A stretch of 64,000 bases of DNA from Chloroflexota bacterium (GCA_016197225.1 JACPWC010000022.1:1-64000); one strand, 5' to 3'. Counted from the stretch's first letter, positions 40,191 to 49,146 are shown. The notes: generated by a model not told the origin, from the letters alone. A program made the numbers and translations.

Positions 40191-41649
40191 CTAGAATCCA
40201 AACGCGCATCCGTCCGCTCGCGGATCACTCCCGCCCCACAGCACACCGTCAGGCTCGCGGCGGATGATCTGGCCGCGACCGAAGAGGGCGCGACCCCAGC
40301 CGCCGACGGTGAAAACGTCGTGGCCCATCTCTGAAAGTTTGGCCGCCGACTCGCGTGGGATGCCTTCTTCTATCGCCACCCGTCCACTCGGCTCGCCCGG
40401 CTCCAGACAAATGCGCGGTCTGTTGAGAGCGGCCTGCGGATCGAGCGCGTCGTCAATCATGCCAATGACAACTTGGGTGTGGCCCTGCGGTTGCATGAAA
40501 CCGCCCATCACTCCGAATGGCCCAAACAGTGAACCGTCGGCGCGGGTGAGCAGGCCGGGAATGATGGTGTGATAAGGCCGCTTGCGTGGCGCGAGGGCGT
40601 TGGGGTGATCCGGGTCCAGGCTGAAGTTGTGGCCGCGATTTTGCAGGCTGAAGCCCGTGCCTTCAGGAACCAGGCCAGTGCCAAAGCCCATGTAATTGCT
40701 GTTGATGAACGAGCAGGCGTTGCCCGCCCCATCCACCACGCAGAAATAAACCGTGTCCGACCCGGCGACGGGGGAGCCGTGTTGGGTGTCAATTGTGGCG
40801 CGTGAGGGGTTGATCAGTTGGCGTCGTTGGGCGGCATAGGTTTTTGAGAGCAGGCCGTCGAGCGGGGCCGGGTTGAAGGCGGGGTCGGCCACGTACCAGC
40901 GCGTGTCAGCGAAGGCGATTCGCAGTGCTTCAATAATGAGATGCAATCGTTCAGGCGAGAGTGGATCGAGCGAGGCAATGTCGAAGCCTTCGAGAATGTT
41001 GATGGCAATGAGAGCCGTCAGCCCTTGCCCGTTCGGCGGACACTCCCAGACGCGCAGGCCGCGATACGTCGTGCTGATTGGCTCGTCCCACGTCGAAGTG
41101 TGCGCCGCGAGGTCGTCCGTCGTCATGGCGCCGCGGTGTTTCTGAATCGTGGCAACGATCTTCTTCGCAATCTCACCACGATAAAACGCCTCTTTGCCAC
41201 CCTCAGCCATGATCCGGAGCCAGAATTGTCGTCATTGGCATTGAACCATGCCGCTCGACAAGATCGCACCAGCCCGCGCCCGCGCCGGGCACGGTCACGC
41301 AGTGCGCATGAAACGGATCGGCAATCTCTAATCCTTCATTCTCCAATCCCTGTTTACGAATTAGATCAATCGTCAGCGCCGCCGGTGCGCGCCCCGATCC
41401 ATTCAGCGCCGTCACCGTTTTGGTGGCCGCGTCGAAATACAACGCAAAGCAATCGCCGCCAATGCCGGTTGACGTTGGCTCGGCGACGTTGAGGGCGGCG
41501 GCTGCCGCCACGGCGGCATCTGCCGCGTTGCCGCCCTGCATCAGAATCGAAAGGCCGGCCTGGGTCGCCAAAGGCTGGCTGGAGGCCACCATGCCGCGCG
41601 TGGCGAGGATGGGAGAGCGATAGGAGTCGAATTTAGGTTCAGAGGTCAT
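40191..41649 (-). pseudogene. Gamma-glutamyltransferase family gene with internal deletion and frameshift
   Basis: Two open frames together make most of a GGT/YwrD-type protein. The N-terminal part (from ATG 41649) has QGGNAADAAVAAAAALNV and PTSTGIGGDCFALYF and ends LAPDHG, then a stop. The C-terminal part resumes in another frame with AEGGKEAFYRGEIAKKI and runs through the nucleophile region (SDTVYFCVVDGAGNACSF) and RPYHTIIPG to the end. About 50-55 residues that normally join these parts are missing at about 41205-41212. The gene also holds an in-frame TCTCTAATCC word repeat (41329-41361). A functional two-part enzyme is unlikely. Confidence 0.75.
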
Positions 41650-41722
41650 AAGTAACTCGTCAAACGTCAAACGACACCCGCAGGGGGCCGTGCCAACGTG
41701 AGTAGCGTGTAAAGTTTGTTGT

Positions 41723-42391
41723 TTATTTGCTAACCCTAGCTTTCAGGGCGGCGATATTTTCGGGGACAGTGTTCGGGCCGCCGAACACGGCGTTGCCCGC
41801 CACCAGCACCGTAGCCCCGGCGTCGGCGGCCTCACCGGCAGTGCCAGGGGTGATGCCGCCATCCACTTCCAACCACGCCTGCGAGCCAATGCCATTCAGC
41901 ATCCGCCGCGCTCGCCGAATCTTGGCCGTGCTGGCCGGGATGTAGCTCTGCCCGCCGAAGCCGGGATTGACCGTCATCACCAGCAGGAGATCGAGGTCAG
42001 GCAAAATTTCTTCGACGGTGACGAGAGACGTAGCCGGATTGAGGGCCACGCCCGCTTTGACGCCGAGGGCCTTGATAGCTTGCACGGTGCGGTGCAGGTG
42101 CGGGCAGGCTTCGACGTGAACGGTGATGATGTCGGCTCCGGCGCGGGCGAAGTCGGCCAGGTAGCGGTCGGGCGACTCGATCATCAGATGCACGTCGAGC
42201 GTGGCCTTCATCTCGTCACACAGCGGGCGCAAGGCTTTAACGACGAGCGGGCCGATGGTGAGGTTGGGGACGAAATGGCCGTCCATCACGTCCACGTGAA
42301 CCCAGTCGGCTCCGGCGGCGAGAGCTTCGCGGGTGTGGTCAGCTAATCTGGCAAAGTCGGCGGAAAGGATGGAGGGGGCGAGTTTGATCAT
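41723..42391 (-). CDS. rpe: Ribulose-phosphate 3-epimerase
   Basis: A 222-residue TIM-barrel enzyme interconverting ribulose-5-phosphate and xylulose-5-phosphate. Typical segments are KLAPSILSADFARL at the start, WVHVDVMDGHFVPNLTIG (about 29-46, metal-binding His and Asp), DVHLMI with the next His, MTVNPGFGGQSY (about 139-150) and LEVDGGITPG. The ATG at 42391 gives the family start; upstream codons are word repeat. No ribosome binding site is evident. The alpha/beta hydrolase gene lies upstream on the same strand, separated by about 105 bases with GCAAAG-type words. Confidence 0.93.
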   Translation of the reverse strand: MIKLAPSILSADFARLADHTREALAAGADWVHVDVMDGHFVPNLTIGPLVVKALRPLCDEMKATLDVHLMIESPDRYLADFARAGADIITVHVEACPHLHRTVQAIKALGVKAGVALNPATSLVTVEEILPDLDLLLVMTVNPGFGGQSYIPASTAKIRRARRMLNGIGSQAWLEVDGGITPGTAGEAADAGATVLVAGNAVFGGPNTVPENIAALKARVSK

Positions 42392-42496
42392 GATGATTTC
42401 ACTGCGAAGGCGCAAAGAGCGCGGAGAAGAGATGTAGCATCCTGAGCGGAGCGGCGATGCTGTCCCGCCGCGCAGTCGAAGGATGCGGGCCTCCGC

Positions 42497-43306
42497 TCAG
42501 GGCGCTTGTTTCGTTAAATTGATGCTTTCCAGAAAACTCAAAACGATCTCGTTGACCTGCTCCGGCGCTTCCATGTTGGCCAGGTGGCCTGCGCCGGACA
42601 CGACAACTTTGCGGCAAGACGGGATGCGCTGTCCTAGAATGTCGGCGATGTTGTGAAAGTCTGGCGCGTCGTGTTCGCCGGCGATGGCCAGCGCGGGCGC
42701 GCGAATTTGCTCCAGACGTTCGATGGCCGGAGGCTGTAGCCATCGTCCGGGGTCGCGGTTGAGCCAATGCCAGCCTGAATACGTAGTCACCATCTGCCTC
42801 AGCCGGGCCGCCACCGGCGGCAGTTCGTTCGCCGGGATGAACAACTCGTCGTCCAGCCAGGCTTCTCTGGCCGCCGCCACACCTGCCGACTGCGCTGTGG
42901 CCCGCGGGCCTCCCCAGTCTTTGGCCCAACGATAGCCGCCCAGCGTGCCGTCAATGGTGATCAACGAGCGCGTCGCTTCGGGATAGGTGAGGGCAAAGTC
43001 AATAGCGATGCCGCCGCCTAACGAAAAGCCGGCGATGTGCGCCGAGTCAATCTTCAAAATTTGAAGCAATGCTTTGAGGTCGTCCAGGTGGGTGTAAGGG
43101 TCACTGGCTGGTGTGGCCGACTGGCCGAAGCCGCGCAGGTCACAGCGGACGACTTGATAATGCTGGGCAAACGCCTCAAATTGGTCGTCCCACATCCGCG
43201 TGTCGAGGCTGAAGCCGTGAACGAAGACGAGCGGCTGGCCTGCTCCAGCCATTTCATAATAAAGGCGCGTGCCGCTGACTTGAGCGAAGCCGGTTTGGAT
43301 TTGCAT
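42497..43306 (-). CDS. Alpha/beta hydrolase
   Basis: A 269-residue alpha/beta hydrolase. The oxyanion segment is FVHGFSLDTRMWD (about 28-40), the nucleophile elbow is GFSLGGG (about 93-99, Ser), and the late acid and His are in GEHDAPDFH and GAGHLANMEAPEQVN. The pattern is close to 3-oxoadipate enol-lactonase and haloperoxidase-like esterases, so ester or lactone hydrolysis is likely. The exact substrate is unknown. A -10 box TATCAT lies 8 bases before the ATG, with no Shine-Dalgarno sequence. Confidence 0.87.
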   Translation of the reverse strand: MQIQTGFAQVSGTRLYYEMAGAGQPLVFVHGFSLDTRMWDDQFEAFAQHYQVVRCDLRGFGQSATPASDPYTHLDDLKALLQILKIDSAHIAGFSLGGGIAIDFALTYPEATRSLITIDGTLGGYRWAKDWGGPRATAQSAGVAAAREAWLDDELFIPANELPPVAARLRQMVTTYSGWHWLNRDPGRWLQPPAIERLEQIRAPALAIAGEHDAPDFHNIADILGQRIPSCRKVVVSGAGHLANMEAPEQVNEIVLSFLESINLTKQAP

Positions 43307-43314
43307 GATGAACG

Positions 43315-43320
43315 ATGATA
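43315..43320 (-). promoter_or_regulatory. -10 box TATCAT for the alpha/beta hydrolase
   Basis: TATCAT on the minus strand is 8 bases from the ATG at 43306, another candidate leaderless start. Confidence 0.4.
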
Positions 43321-43344
43321 CTCTTGAAGTGCGCTAAAAGCAAA

Positions 43345-43378
43345 AACCCTCTCGAAGACTTGAGTCTTCGAGAGGGTT
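43345..43378. terminator. Perfect 16-bp hairpin downstream of coxM2
   Basis: AACCCTCTCGAAGACT (43345-43360) pairs perfectly with 43363-43378. It lies between the end of the second cox-like operon and the hydrolase promoter. TCTCTAATC words follow at 43418-43452. Confidence 0.65.
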
Positions 43379-43448
43379 GCTCAACATCTGGCGGACGAGA
43401 CTTATTTGGAGCCGTCCTCAATTCTCCAATCTCTAATTCTCTAATCTC

Positions 43449-44315
43449 TTACCCTTTCGCCCTCCCCGCCGCCGTCATCAGCGCCCGCTTGGCTAACACG
43501 GTGGCCAGGTGAACACGATACTCGCCGGAGGCGTAAGCGTCACTCAACGGGTCTTTGAGGGCGGCGGCCACTTTGTTTGCGGCGGCGGCGCAGGCGGCCT
43601 CGTCGCAGGCCGACCCCATCAACGCCTCCTCGGCGGCGCTCACCCGCACCGGGTTGCCCGTCACGCCGCCCACGGCCACGCGCGCGCCGTTGCACTTGCC
43701 GCCGCTCATCATCACCATGACGGCTACCCCGGCCACAGCGTAGCTGGAGGCCGGATGGCGGTGCTTCATGTAAGACGCGCCGGCAGTCTTGCCATAAGCC
43801 GGAACGCTCACCGAGGTCAACACTTCGTCGGCGGCCAGGGCAGTGGTGAGCAGGCCGGTGAAGAAGTCGGCGGCGGCGATGTCGCGTGTGCCTTTCGGCC
43901 CCATGACCGTCATTGTCGCGCCGAGGGCGATCATGGCCGTCGGGTAGTCGGCGGCGGGGTCGGCATGGGCCAGCGAGCCGCCCAGCGTGCCCTTGTTGCG
44001 GACTTGCTGATCGCCGATGTGGGACGCCGTCTCGGCCAGCAGGCCGCACTCAGCCTTCACCAGCTCGGACGATGCAACCGCCGTGTGAGTGGTGAGCGCG
44101 CCGATCTTCAAGTTGCCGCCATCTTTGCTGACTCCGGTGAGGCCGCCGATGCGGCTGATGTCCACCAGCGCCGCCGGGCCGGCCACCCGCAGTTTCATGG
44201 CCGGGATGAGGCTATGGCCGCCGGCCAGCACTTTGGCCCCGCTCTTGGTTTTGAGAAGCTCAACGGCTTCGTTGAGAGTCGTCGGGCGATAGTAATCGAA
44301 GTTTGCAGAGTACAT
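43449..44315 (-). CDS. FAD-binding medium subunit of a Mo-hydroxylase (CoxM-like, form II set)
   Basis: A 288-residue flavoprotein subunit carrying FAD that passes electrons from the iron-sulfur subunit to an acceptor. FAD motifs are KVLAGGHSLIP (about 28-38) and NKGTLGGSLAHADPAADYP (about 107-125). It ends the second Mo-hydroxylase operon (coxS-coxL-coxM order, unlike the coxM-coxS-coxL order of the first). The ATG at 44315 is preceded by AGGGAG; the longer open frame upstream is the GGTCGTTTGGTC word repeat. Substrate unknown because its large subunit is of the form II type. Confidence 0.88.
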   Translation of the reverse strand: MYSANFDYYRPTTLNEAVELLKTKSGAKVLAGGHSLIPAMKLRVAGPAALVDISRIGGLTGVSKDGGNLKIGALTTHTAVASSELVKAECGLLAETASHIGDQQVRNKGTLGGSLAHADPAADYPTAMIALGATMTVMGPKGTRDIAAADFFTGLLTTALAADEVLTSVSVPAYGKTAGASYMKHRHPASSYAVAGVAVMVMMSGGKCNGARVAVGGVTGNPVRVSAAEEALMGSACDEAACAAAANKVAAALKDPLSDAYASGEYRVHLATVLAKRALMTAAGRAKG

Positions 44316-44327
44316 TGTTAGTCTCCC

Positions 44328-44420
44328 TAGTCCTGTAGTCGTTTGGTCGGATAGTCGCATAATCTTGTGGTCGTGTTGTCCAACCGCCGGACAACAAGAC
44401 CACCAGACCACCAGACTAAA
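44328..44420. repeat. TAGTCGTTTGGTCGG/AGACCACCAGACC word hairpin
   Basis: Words such as GTAGTCGTTTGGTCGGATAG face CAAGACCACCAGACCACCAG. The repeat fills the gap between coxL2 and coxM2. Confidence 0.85.
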
Positions 44421-44423
44421 AGA

Positions 44424-46763
44424 CTATTTCTTCATCGCCCGCCAAATCTTTTCCGGCGTGAGCGGCATGTCAATGTGCTTGACGCCGAACGGCGTGAGGG
44501 CATCCATCACTGCGTTGACAATCGTCGGCGTGGAGGCAATGGTGCCCATCTCGCCCACGCCCTTGACGCCCAGCGGATTGTGAGGCGACGGTGTCTCAGT
44601 GTGTCCGGTTTCGATCATCGGGAACAACTCGGCGCGCGGGATGGCGTATTCCATGAGATTGGCCGTCACCAGTTGGCCGTTTTCGTCATACACGCCTTCT
44701 TCAGTGAGCGCCTGCCCAACACCCTGCACTATCCCACCGACCACCTGGCCGTTAACGATGAGTGGGTTGATGATCTTGCCCACGTCGTCAACGGCAATGT
44801 AACGCTGAAGGGTCACCTGGCCGGTGTCAGGGTCAATTTCTACTTGCGCGATGTGGGCGCTGTTGGGATAAGTGAAGTTGGCCGGGTCGTAATAGGTGTC
44901 TTCTTCCATGCCCGGCTCCATCCCGTCGGGCAGGTTGTGGGCGGTGTAGGCGGCAAAAGCCAGGTCGCCGAAGGATTTGGACTTGTCGGGCGAGCCTTTG
45001 ACATAGACCTTGCCGTTGTCCTGGTCGTAGACCATGTCTTCAACCGCCGCTTCCAGTTGATGTGCGGCGATCTTCATCATCTTCGCTCGCACTTTTTCGG
45101 CGCTACGAACCAGGGCGCTTCCGCCGACCGATGTGCTTCGACTGCCGTAAGTGCCCATGCCGTTGGGAATCACGGCAGTGTCGCCGTGAACAATGTCAAC
45201 ATCGTTGATGTTGACGCCCAACTCGTCGGCCACGATCTGAGCAAACGTGGTCTCGTGGCCCTGGCCGTGCGTGTGGGCCCCGGTGAGCACCGTTACTTTG
45301 CCGGTAGCGTGGACGCGAACAGAGCCGCTCTCCCAGAAGCCGGTGACGCCGCCCAACGCGCCCGCCACCTTTGACGGAACCGGGCCGCTAGCTTCGATAC
45401 AACCTGCGATGCCAATGCCAACCAGCTTGCCTTTCTTACGCGCCTCGGCCTGTTGCTTGCGCATCTCGGCATAGTTTGACATCTCGATGGCTTTATCAAA
45501 GAGACGCTGGTAATTGCCGCTGTCGTATTGCAGAGCCACCGGCGTTTGATACGGGAATTCATTCGCCGGAATGAAGTTCTTGCGCCGGAACTCAACTGGA
45601 TCCATGTTCAACTCGCGGGCGGCGGTGTCCACCAGACGTTCGACCACGTAAGCGGCTTCGGGCCGACCCGCGCCGCGATAGGCGTCCACCCAAACGGTGT
45701 TACTCAGCGTGCCCCATATTTGGCCATAGATAGCTGGAATCTTGTAGAGGCCGGAAAGCAGGGTGACGTAGAAAGCGGTGGGGATGAGTGAGGCGACGAG
45801 TGAAATGTAAGCCCCATTGTTGGCCCACGTTTCAACCCGCAAGCCAGTGATCGCGCCGTCCTTCTTCAGGGCCAGCTTGCAAACTGTGACATGATCGCGG
45901 CCCTGTGTATCCGACATGGCCGCCTCGCTGCGCGAGGACACCCACTTGACCGGGCGATTGAGCTTGCGCGCCGCCCAGGGCACGAGGGCTTCTTCGGGAT
46001 AAGTCGGAATCTTGCTCCCGAAGCCGCCGCCCACATCGGGCGAGATCAACCGCAGTTTGTGTTCCGGGATGCCAATGAGGAAGGCGCTCAACACCACCCG
46101 AGTCAGATTGGGGTTCTGGCTCGTCGTCCACAGGGTCATTTCTTCTTTGCCTGAATCCCACTGGGCGAGCGCGGCGCGCGGCTCAATGGCGGTGGCGATC
46201 AATCGCTGGTTGACCAGTTCCAACTCCACCACTTTGTCGGCCTCGGCGAAGGCTTTGTCGCATTCGTCCTTGTTGCCTAGCGCCCAGGTGTAGCTCATGT
46301 TATTGGGGATTTCATCATGGACTAAAGGCGCGCCGGGCTCGGCGGCTTTGCGGGCGTCGGTGACGGAGGGAAGCGGCTCGTACTCCACTTCGATCAGGTC
46401 GAGGGCGTCGGCGGCGATGTAAGGGGACTCGGCCACCACTGCCGCTACCCGGTCGCCCACGTGCCGCACTTTGTCTGTTTGCAAAACGCGCTGGACGGGC
46501 ACTTTGATGTTGGGGACGTTCCAGCCGCTGGGCAGTGCGCCAACGTCCATGGTGTCTTGGCCGGTGAACACGGCGATCACGCCGGGGTGGGCTTTGGCTT
46601 TGCTGATGTCAATGCTTTTGATTTTGGCATGAGCGTAGGGACTGCGTTTGATGGCAAGGTGGGCCATGCCCGGAATTTTGAGGTTCGCCACGTAACTGCC
46701 CTTGCCTTGAATGAATCGCGGGTCTTCCCGCCGCTTCATGCTGGTGCCAACGTATTTGCTCAT
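44424..46763 (-). CDS. Molybdopterin large subunit of a xanthine oxidase-family hydroxylase, form II (CoxL-like)
   Basis: A 779-residue Mo-containing catalytic subunit. The N-terminus has MKRREDPRFIQGKGSYV, the Mo-pterin segments include PDVGGGFGSKIP and GQGHETTFAQI, and the catalytic Glu is in GVKGVGEMGT near the C-terminus. The active-site loop reads AYRGAGRPEA, the form II signature, not AYxCSFR. It is therefore not expected to be a true CO dehydrogenase; form II enzymes hydroxylate other, mostly unknown, substrates. It lies between coxS2 and coxM2. A GAGGAG site precedes the ATG. Confidence 0.92.
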   Translation of the reverse strand: MSKYVGTSMKRREDPRFIQGKGSYVANLKIPGMAHLAIKRSPYAHAKIKSIDISKAKAHPGVIAVFTGQDTMDVGALPSGWNVPNIKVPVQRVLQTDKVRHVGDRVAAVVAESPYIAADALDLIEVEYEPLPSVTDARKAAEPGAPLVHDEIPNNMSYTWALGNKDECDKAFAEADKVVELELVNQRLIATAIEPRAALAQWDSGKEEMTLWTTSQNPNLTRVVLSAFLIGIPEHKLRLISPDVGGGFGSKIPTYPEEALVPWAARKLNRPVKWVSSRSEAAMSDTQGRDHVTVCKLALKKDGAITGLRVETWANNGAYISLVASLIPTAFYVTLLSGLYKIPAIYGQIWGTLSNTVWVDAYRGAGRPEAAYVVERLVDTAARELNMDPVEFRRKNFIPANEFPYQTPVALQYDSGNYQRLFDKAIEMSNYAEMRKQQAEARKKGKLVGIGIAGCIEASGPVPSKVAGALGGVTGFWESGSVRVHATGKVTVLTGAHTHGQGHETTFAQIVADELGVNINDVDIVHGDTAVIPNGMGTYGSRSTSVGGSALVRSAEKVRAKMMKIAAHQLEAAVEDMVYDQDNGKVYVKGSPDKSKSFGDLAFAAYTAHNLPDGMEPGMEEDTYYDPANFTYPNSAHIAQVEIDPDTGQVTLQRYIAVDDVGKIINPLIVNGQVVGGIVQGVGQALTEEGVYDENGQLVTANLMEYAIPRAELFPMIETGHTETPSPHNPLGVKGVGEMGTIASTPTIVNAVMDALTPFGVKHIDMPLTPEKIWRAMKK

Positions 46764-46775
46764 AGGAAACTCCTC

Positions 46776-46816
46776 TAATTGGTTATTGGTTATCAGTAAT
46801 TACTAATAACCAATTA
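46776..46816. repeat. AATTGGTTATTGG word hairpin
   Basis: AATTGGTTATTGGTTATCAG faces TACTAATAACCAATTA between coxS2 and coxL2. Same family as 26909-26970 and 49610-49644. Confidence 0.85.
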
Positions 46817-47275
46817 CTAACCCGCCGCCTGCTGAATGGCTTTGACGATATTCTGGTAGCCGGTGCACCGGCAGACGTTGCCCTCCAGCCCGTGCCTGAT
46901 TTCGGCCTCGGTGGGATGAGGGTTGCGGTTGAGCAAGTCCACCGCCGTCATGATCATGCCCGGCGTGCAGAAGCCGCATTGCAAGCCGTGCTTTTCCCAG
47001 AAGCCCTGCTGAACCGCGTGCAGGGTACCGTTTTGAGCTAGCCCCTCAATCGTGGTCACGCTACTGCCATCGGCTTGCACGGCTAGCAGGGTGCAGGATT
47101 TAACCGCCTGACCGTCCAGCAGAACGGTGCAAGAGCCGCACTGGCTGGTGTCGCAGCCGACGTTGGTTCCGGTCAGCCCCAGTTCCTCGCGCAAAAAATG
47201 CGCCAGCAGAACGCGGGGTTCAACCTCTCGCGTTTGTTGGACTCCGTTCACCGTAATTGAAACCGATTGCTTCAT
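46817..47275 (-). CDS. [2Fe-2S] small subunit of a Mo-hydroxylase (CoxS-like, form II set)
   Basis: A 152-residue iron-sulfur subunit with two [2Fe-2S] clusters. The plant-ferredoxin-type cluster cysteines are in [16 protein letters not shown] and AVKSC, and the second cluster in CGFCTPGMI and [11 protein letters not shown] strong AAGGAGG site precedes the ATG at 47275; codons upstream do not fit. It heads the second Mo-hydroxylase operon, behind a 315-base leader region that holds a terminator-like hairpin. Confidence 0.93.
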   Translation of the reverse strand: MKQSVSITVNGVQQTREVEPRVLLAHFLREELGLTGTNVGCDTSQCGSCTVLLDGQAVKSCTLLAVQADGSSVTTIEGLAQNGTLHAVQQGFWEKHGLQCGFCTPGMIMTAVDLLNRNPHPTEAEIRHGLEGNVCRCTGYQNIVKAIQQAAG

Positions 47276-47591
47276 ACTATTAGCCTCCTTGTTGATGATG
47301 TGGGTTGTTGACACTTACCGGCACGCCCGGCAGTGAAATAAAAACTCCAGCGGGCCGGGAGGGGCAGGCTGGAGTCAGGAAGAGGCGGCGTCAGGTTGCA
47401 GGCGCAGGGCGACCCGTGCAGATTGAACGGCGTGTGCTGGCGCTGTTGAAGGTTTGGCATGGATGAGGTTTGAGTTGCCGATTGGTTTCTACTCCACTCT
47501 ACCGCAAACTTCCATCAAAAGTCAATCTTTTGGGGAAAATGCTGAATTGCTCATTGGGTCTTAACCCTGCGCCGGGCGATCCGGTTCGCGT
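47276..47591 (-). promoter_or_regulatory. Gene-free leader region upstream of coxS2 with candidate promoter and attenuator
   Basis: No gene is convincing here; a 62-codon frame is probably chance. On the minus strand a candidate promoter TTGACT (47520-47525), 18 bases, TAGAGT (47496-47501) would give a leader of about 210 bases. That leader contains a terminator hairpin and, closer to the start, a smaller hairpin with two CCGG arms (about 47310-47334). I do not recognise a known riboswitch fold. Confidence 0.4.
47336..47375 (-). terminator. Intrinsic terminator or attenuator before coxS2
   Basis: The 8-bp stem ACTCCAGC (47368-47375 read on the minus strand) with GCTGGAGT (47344-47351) is followed directly by TTTTTATTT. 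It may end the upstream accessory operon, or act as an attenuator if the promoter at 47496-47525 is used. Confidence 0.7.
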
Positions 47592-48617
47592 TCAGGCCAG
47601 TTCGTTGCGGGGCATGGGCCGCTCCGGGGCGTCTTCCAGCAGGCCGCCGTGACCCAGAGCGAAAATGTCGGCGCGAGTCAGGCGGTCGCCGGCCAGGAGG
47701 CGCGGCAGAACCCAGTCTACGATGTTGACTTTGCGGCTCCGGGCGCAACCGGGCGCGCCCAAAATTGCCGCATCGCCCAGGTAGGCCACCAATAGCAAAT
47801 TGCCGGGGTCCACTGGCACGCCAAAGCAGGTCACTTCACCGCCCGCCTGTTCGATGGCTCTGGGGACGATGTCGTGCCTGTCCATGATGGCGGTTTCCCC
47901 GGCCAGGACGATCAGACGCGCTCCCGCCTCGCGCGCTCGTTGCAGGCTTTCAATCAAAGTTGCTTCGCCGGTCTCATCTTCCAGTGGCACGTAGTCGGTG
48001 TTGTGGATTTGCGAACCAAGTGCCTCAACGCGGTCACGTAGCGGGGCAAAGTCGGCGAAAAGTTTTTCTTGCAGAGACGGCGACCCCGACAGAATCAGGC
48101 TGACGGATTGCGGCTTTAGCTCGTCCACCCGGATTAAGGGGAAGCCGTCACTCTTCCCGGCGGCTTCAGCTTGTCCAATAACTGTTTCCGGCACGGCGAA
48201 GGGGATGATTTTGACGGTGGCGACGATTTGGCGCGGGCGGACGGCGGTGTGAGAGGCCAGGGTGGCCAGGGTGACGCCGTCACAGGCGTTGACCCGGTTC
48301 AGTCGTTCCACGTCTACGCGCAAAACGCCCTGAACGGTCGCCAGCAGGTTCACCCGCCCCGAAGCCGGGCCAGAGAGCCGCAGGCCGTCCCCGGTCACGG
48401 CCTGGGCCACGCGGCGGGCGGCGGTGTCCTCGTCCAAATCGCCCGGCTCCAACTCGGCCACGTATACCGAGTTTCGCCCGATGGCTCGCAAAGCGGCAAC
48501 GTCGTCGGCAGTGAGCGGCTTGCCCTTGCGTAAGATGCGTTTGCCGTCCGGCCCGGCGATGTTGTGGCCGAGAATTTTGTTTTGGGCGTGGGTGAGGGGA
48601 ACTGGCCCGAACTTCAT
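47592..48617 (-). CDS. Molybdopterin-binding (MoCF domain) protein
   Basis: A 341-residue protein. The first part begins KFGPVPLTHAQNKILGHNI and matches the N-terminal domain of MoeA/MocA-linked molybdopterin-binding proteins. The C-terminal half (about 165-310) has an MoCF-like fold with LILSGSPSLQEK, TDYVPLEDETGE, LIVLAGETAIMDRHDIVPRA split over about 235-260, and AAILGAPGCARSRKVN. It probably acts in inserting or modifying the molybdenum cofactor (as a partner of MocA) for the two Mo-hydroxylases around it. It is the last gene of the form I CODH accessory run. Confidence 0.82.
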   Translation of the reverse strand: MKFGPVPLTHAQNKILGHNIAGPDGKRILRKGKPLTADDVAALRAIGRNSVYVAELEPGDLDEDTAARRVAQAVTGDGLRLSGPASGRVNLLATVQGVLRVDVERLNRVNACDGVTLATLASHTAVRPRQIVATVKIIPFAVPETVIGQAEAAGKSDGFPLIRVDELKPQSVSLILSGSPSLQEKLFADFAPLRDRVEALGSQIHNTDYVPLEDETGEATLIESLQRAREAGARLIVLAGETAIMDRHDIVPRAIEQAGGEVTCFGVPVDPGNLLLVAYLGDAAILGAPGCARSRKVNIVDWVLPRLLAGDRLTRADIFALGHGGLLEDAPERPMPRNELA

Positions 48618-48624
48618 AACGAAA

Positions 48625-48690
48625 AGCGGTCAGCTTTCAGCCATCAGCTTTTTGAAACTTCAGGCTACGTGCTGACCGCTGAAAGCTGAT
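48625..48690. repeat. GGTCAGCTTTCAGC word hairpin
   Basis: AGCGGTCAGC (48625-48634) pairs with GCTGACCGCT (48671-48680), with further CATCAGCTTT and GAAAGCTGATT words, between coxG and the MoCF gene. Confidence 0.85.
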
Positions 48691-48699
48691 TGCCAAGAG

Positions 48700-49143
48700 C
48701 TACACTTCAATTCTCTTTTTGACTTCGTTGAAAAACTCGCCGGCCAGTTTTTGAGTCACCGGCCCCATCATCCGGGCGGCCAGGCTGGCCAGTTGGCCGA
48801 GGATGACAATGTCCGCCGTCCACTTCAAATCGGTTGAACCGTCCGGGCCGTCGCTGAGAAACATTTCGCTGGTCACGTCGGCGGCGCTGCCGGGCGCGTT
48901 GCCATGCCCTTTGATTTTGGCCCGGTTCGGCGCCTCCAGTTCCAGGAACTCGCCGTCGCCGCTGAATTTAGCCTTGACCGAGCCGAGGCCGATAGCGGCA
49001 ATGGCTTTGAACTTTTTATTTGGCTCAATGATTTCAATTGACTCCACGCCCGGCGCGCACCCGGCCACCTTGTGCGGGTCGGTGAGAAACTCCCACACTT
49101 TCTGGCGATGGGCTTTGATGTTGGTGGTTCCTTCAAGATGCAT
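48700..49143 (-). CDS. coxG: CoxG-like SRPBCC protein
   Basis: A 147-residue START/SRPBCC-fold protein of the CO dehydrogenase subunit G family. It starts MHLEGTTNIKAHRQKVWEFL with CAPGVESIEI and the late GQLASLAARMMGPVTQKLAG segment typical of CoxG. CoxG anchors CODH to the membrane and links it to the respiratory quinone pool in mycobacteria. It lies 3 bases downstream of a small antitoxin-like gene in the CODH run. Its position next to a form I CoxL supports a role in CO oxidation. Confidence 0.9.
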   Translation of the reverse strand: MHLEGTTNIKAHRQKVWEFLTDPHKVAGCAPGVESIEIIEPNKKFKAIAAIGLGSVKAKFSGDGEFLELEAPNRAKIKGHGNAPGSAADVTSEMFLSDGPDGSTDLKWTADIVILGQLASLAARMMGPVTQKLAGEFFNEVKKRIEV

Positions 49144-49146
49144 GGT

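Noticed and set aside
44367-45374. 335-codon open frame opposite coxL2
   Set aside because: Antisense shadow of the form II large subunit, starting inside a word repeat.
44424-46763. Calling the second large subunit a CO dehydrogenase
   Set aside because: Its loop reads AYRGAGR, the form II signature, without the copper-binding Cys.
47272-47460. 62-codon leader peptide gene before coxS2
   Set aside because: It runs through the terminator hairpin and past the coxS2 start, has no ribosome binding site, and shows no protein-like composition.
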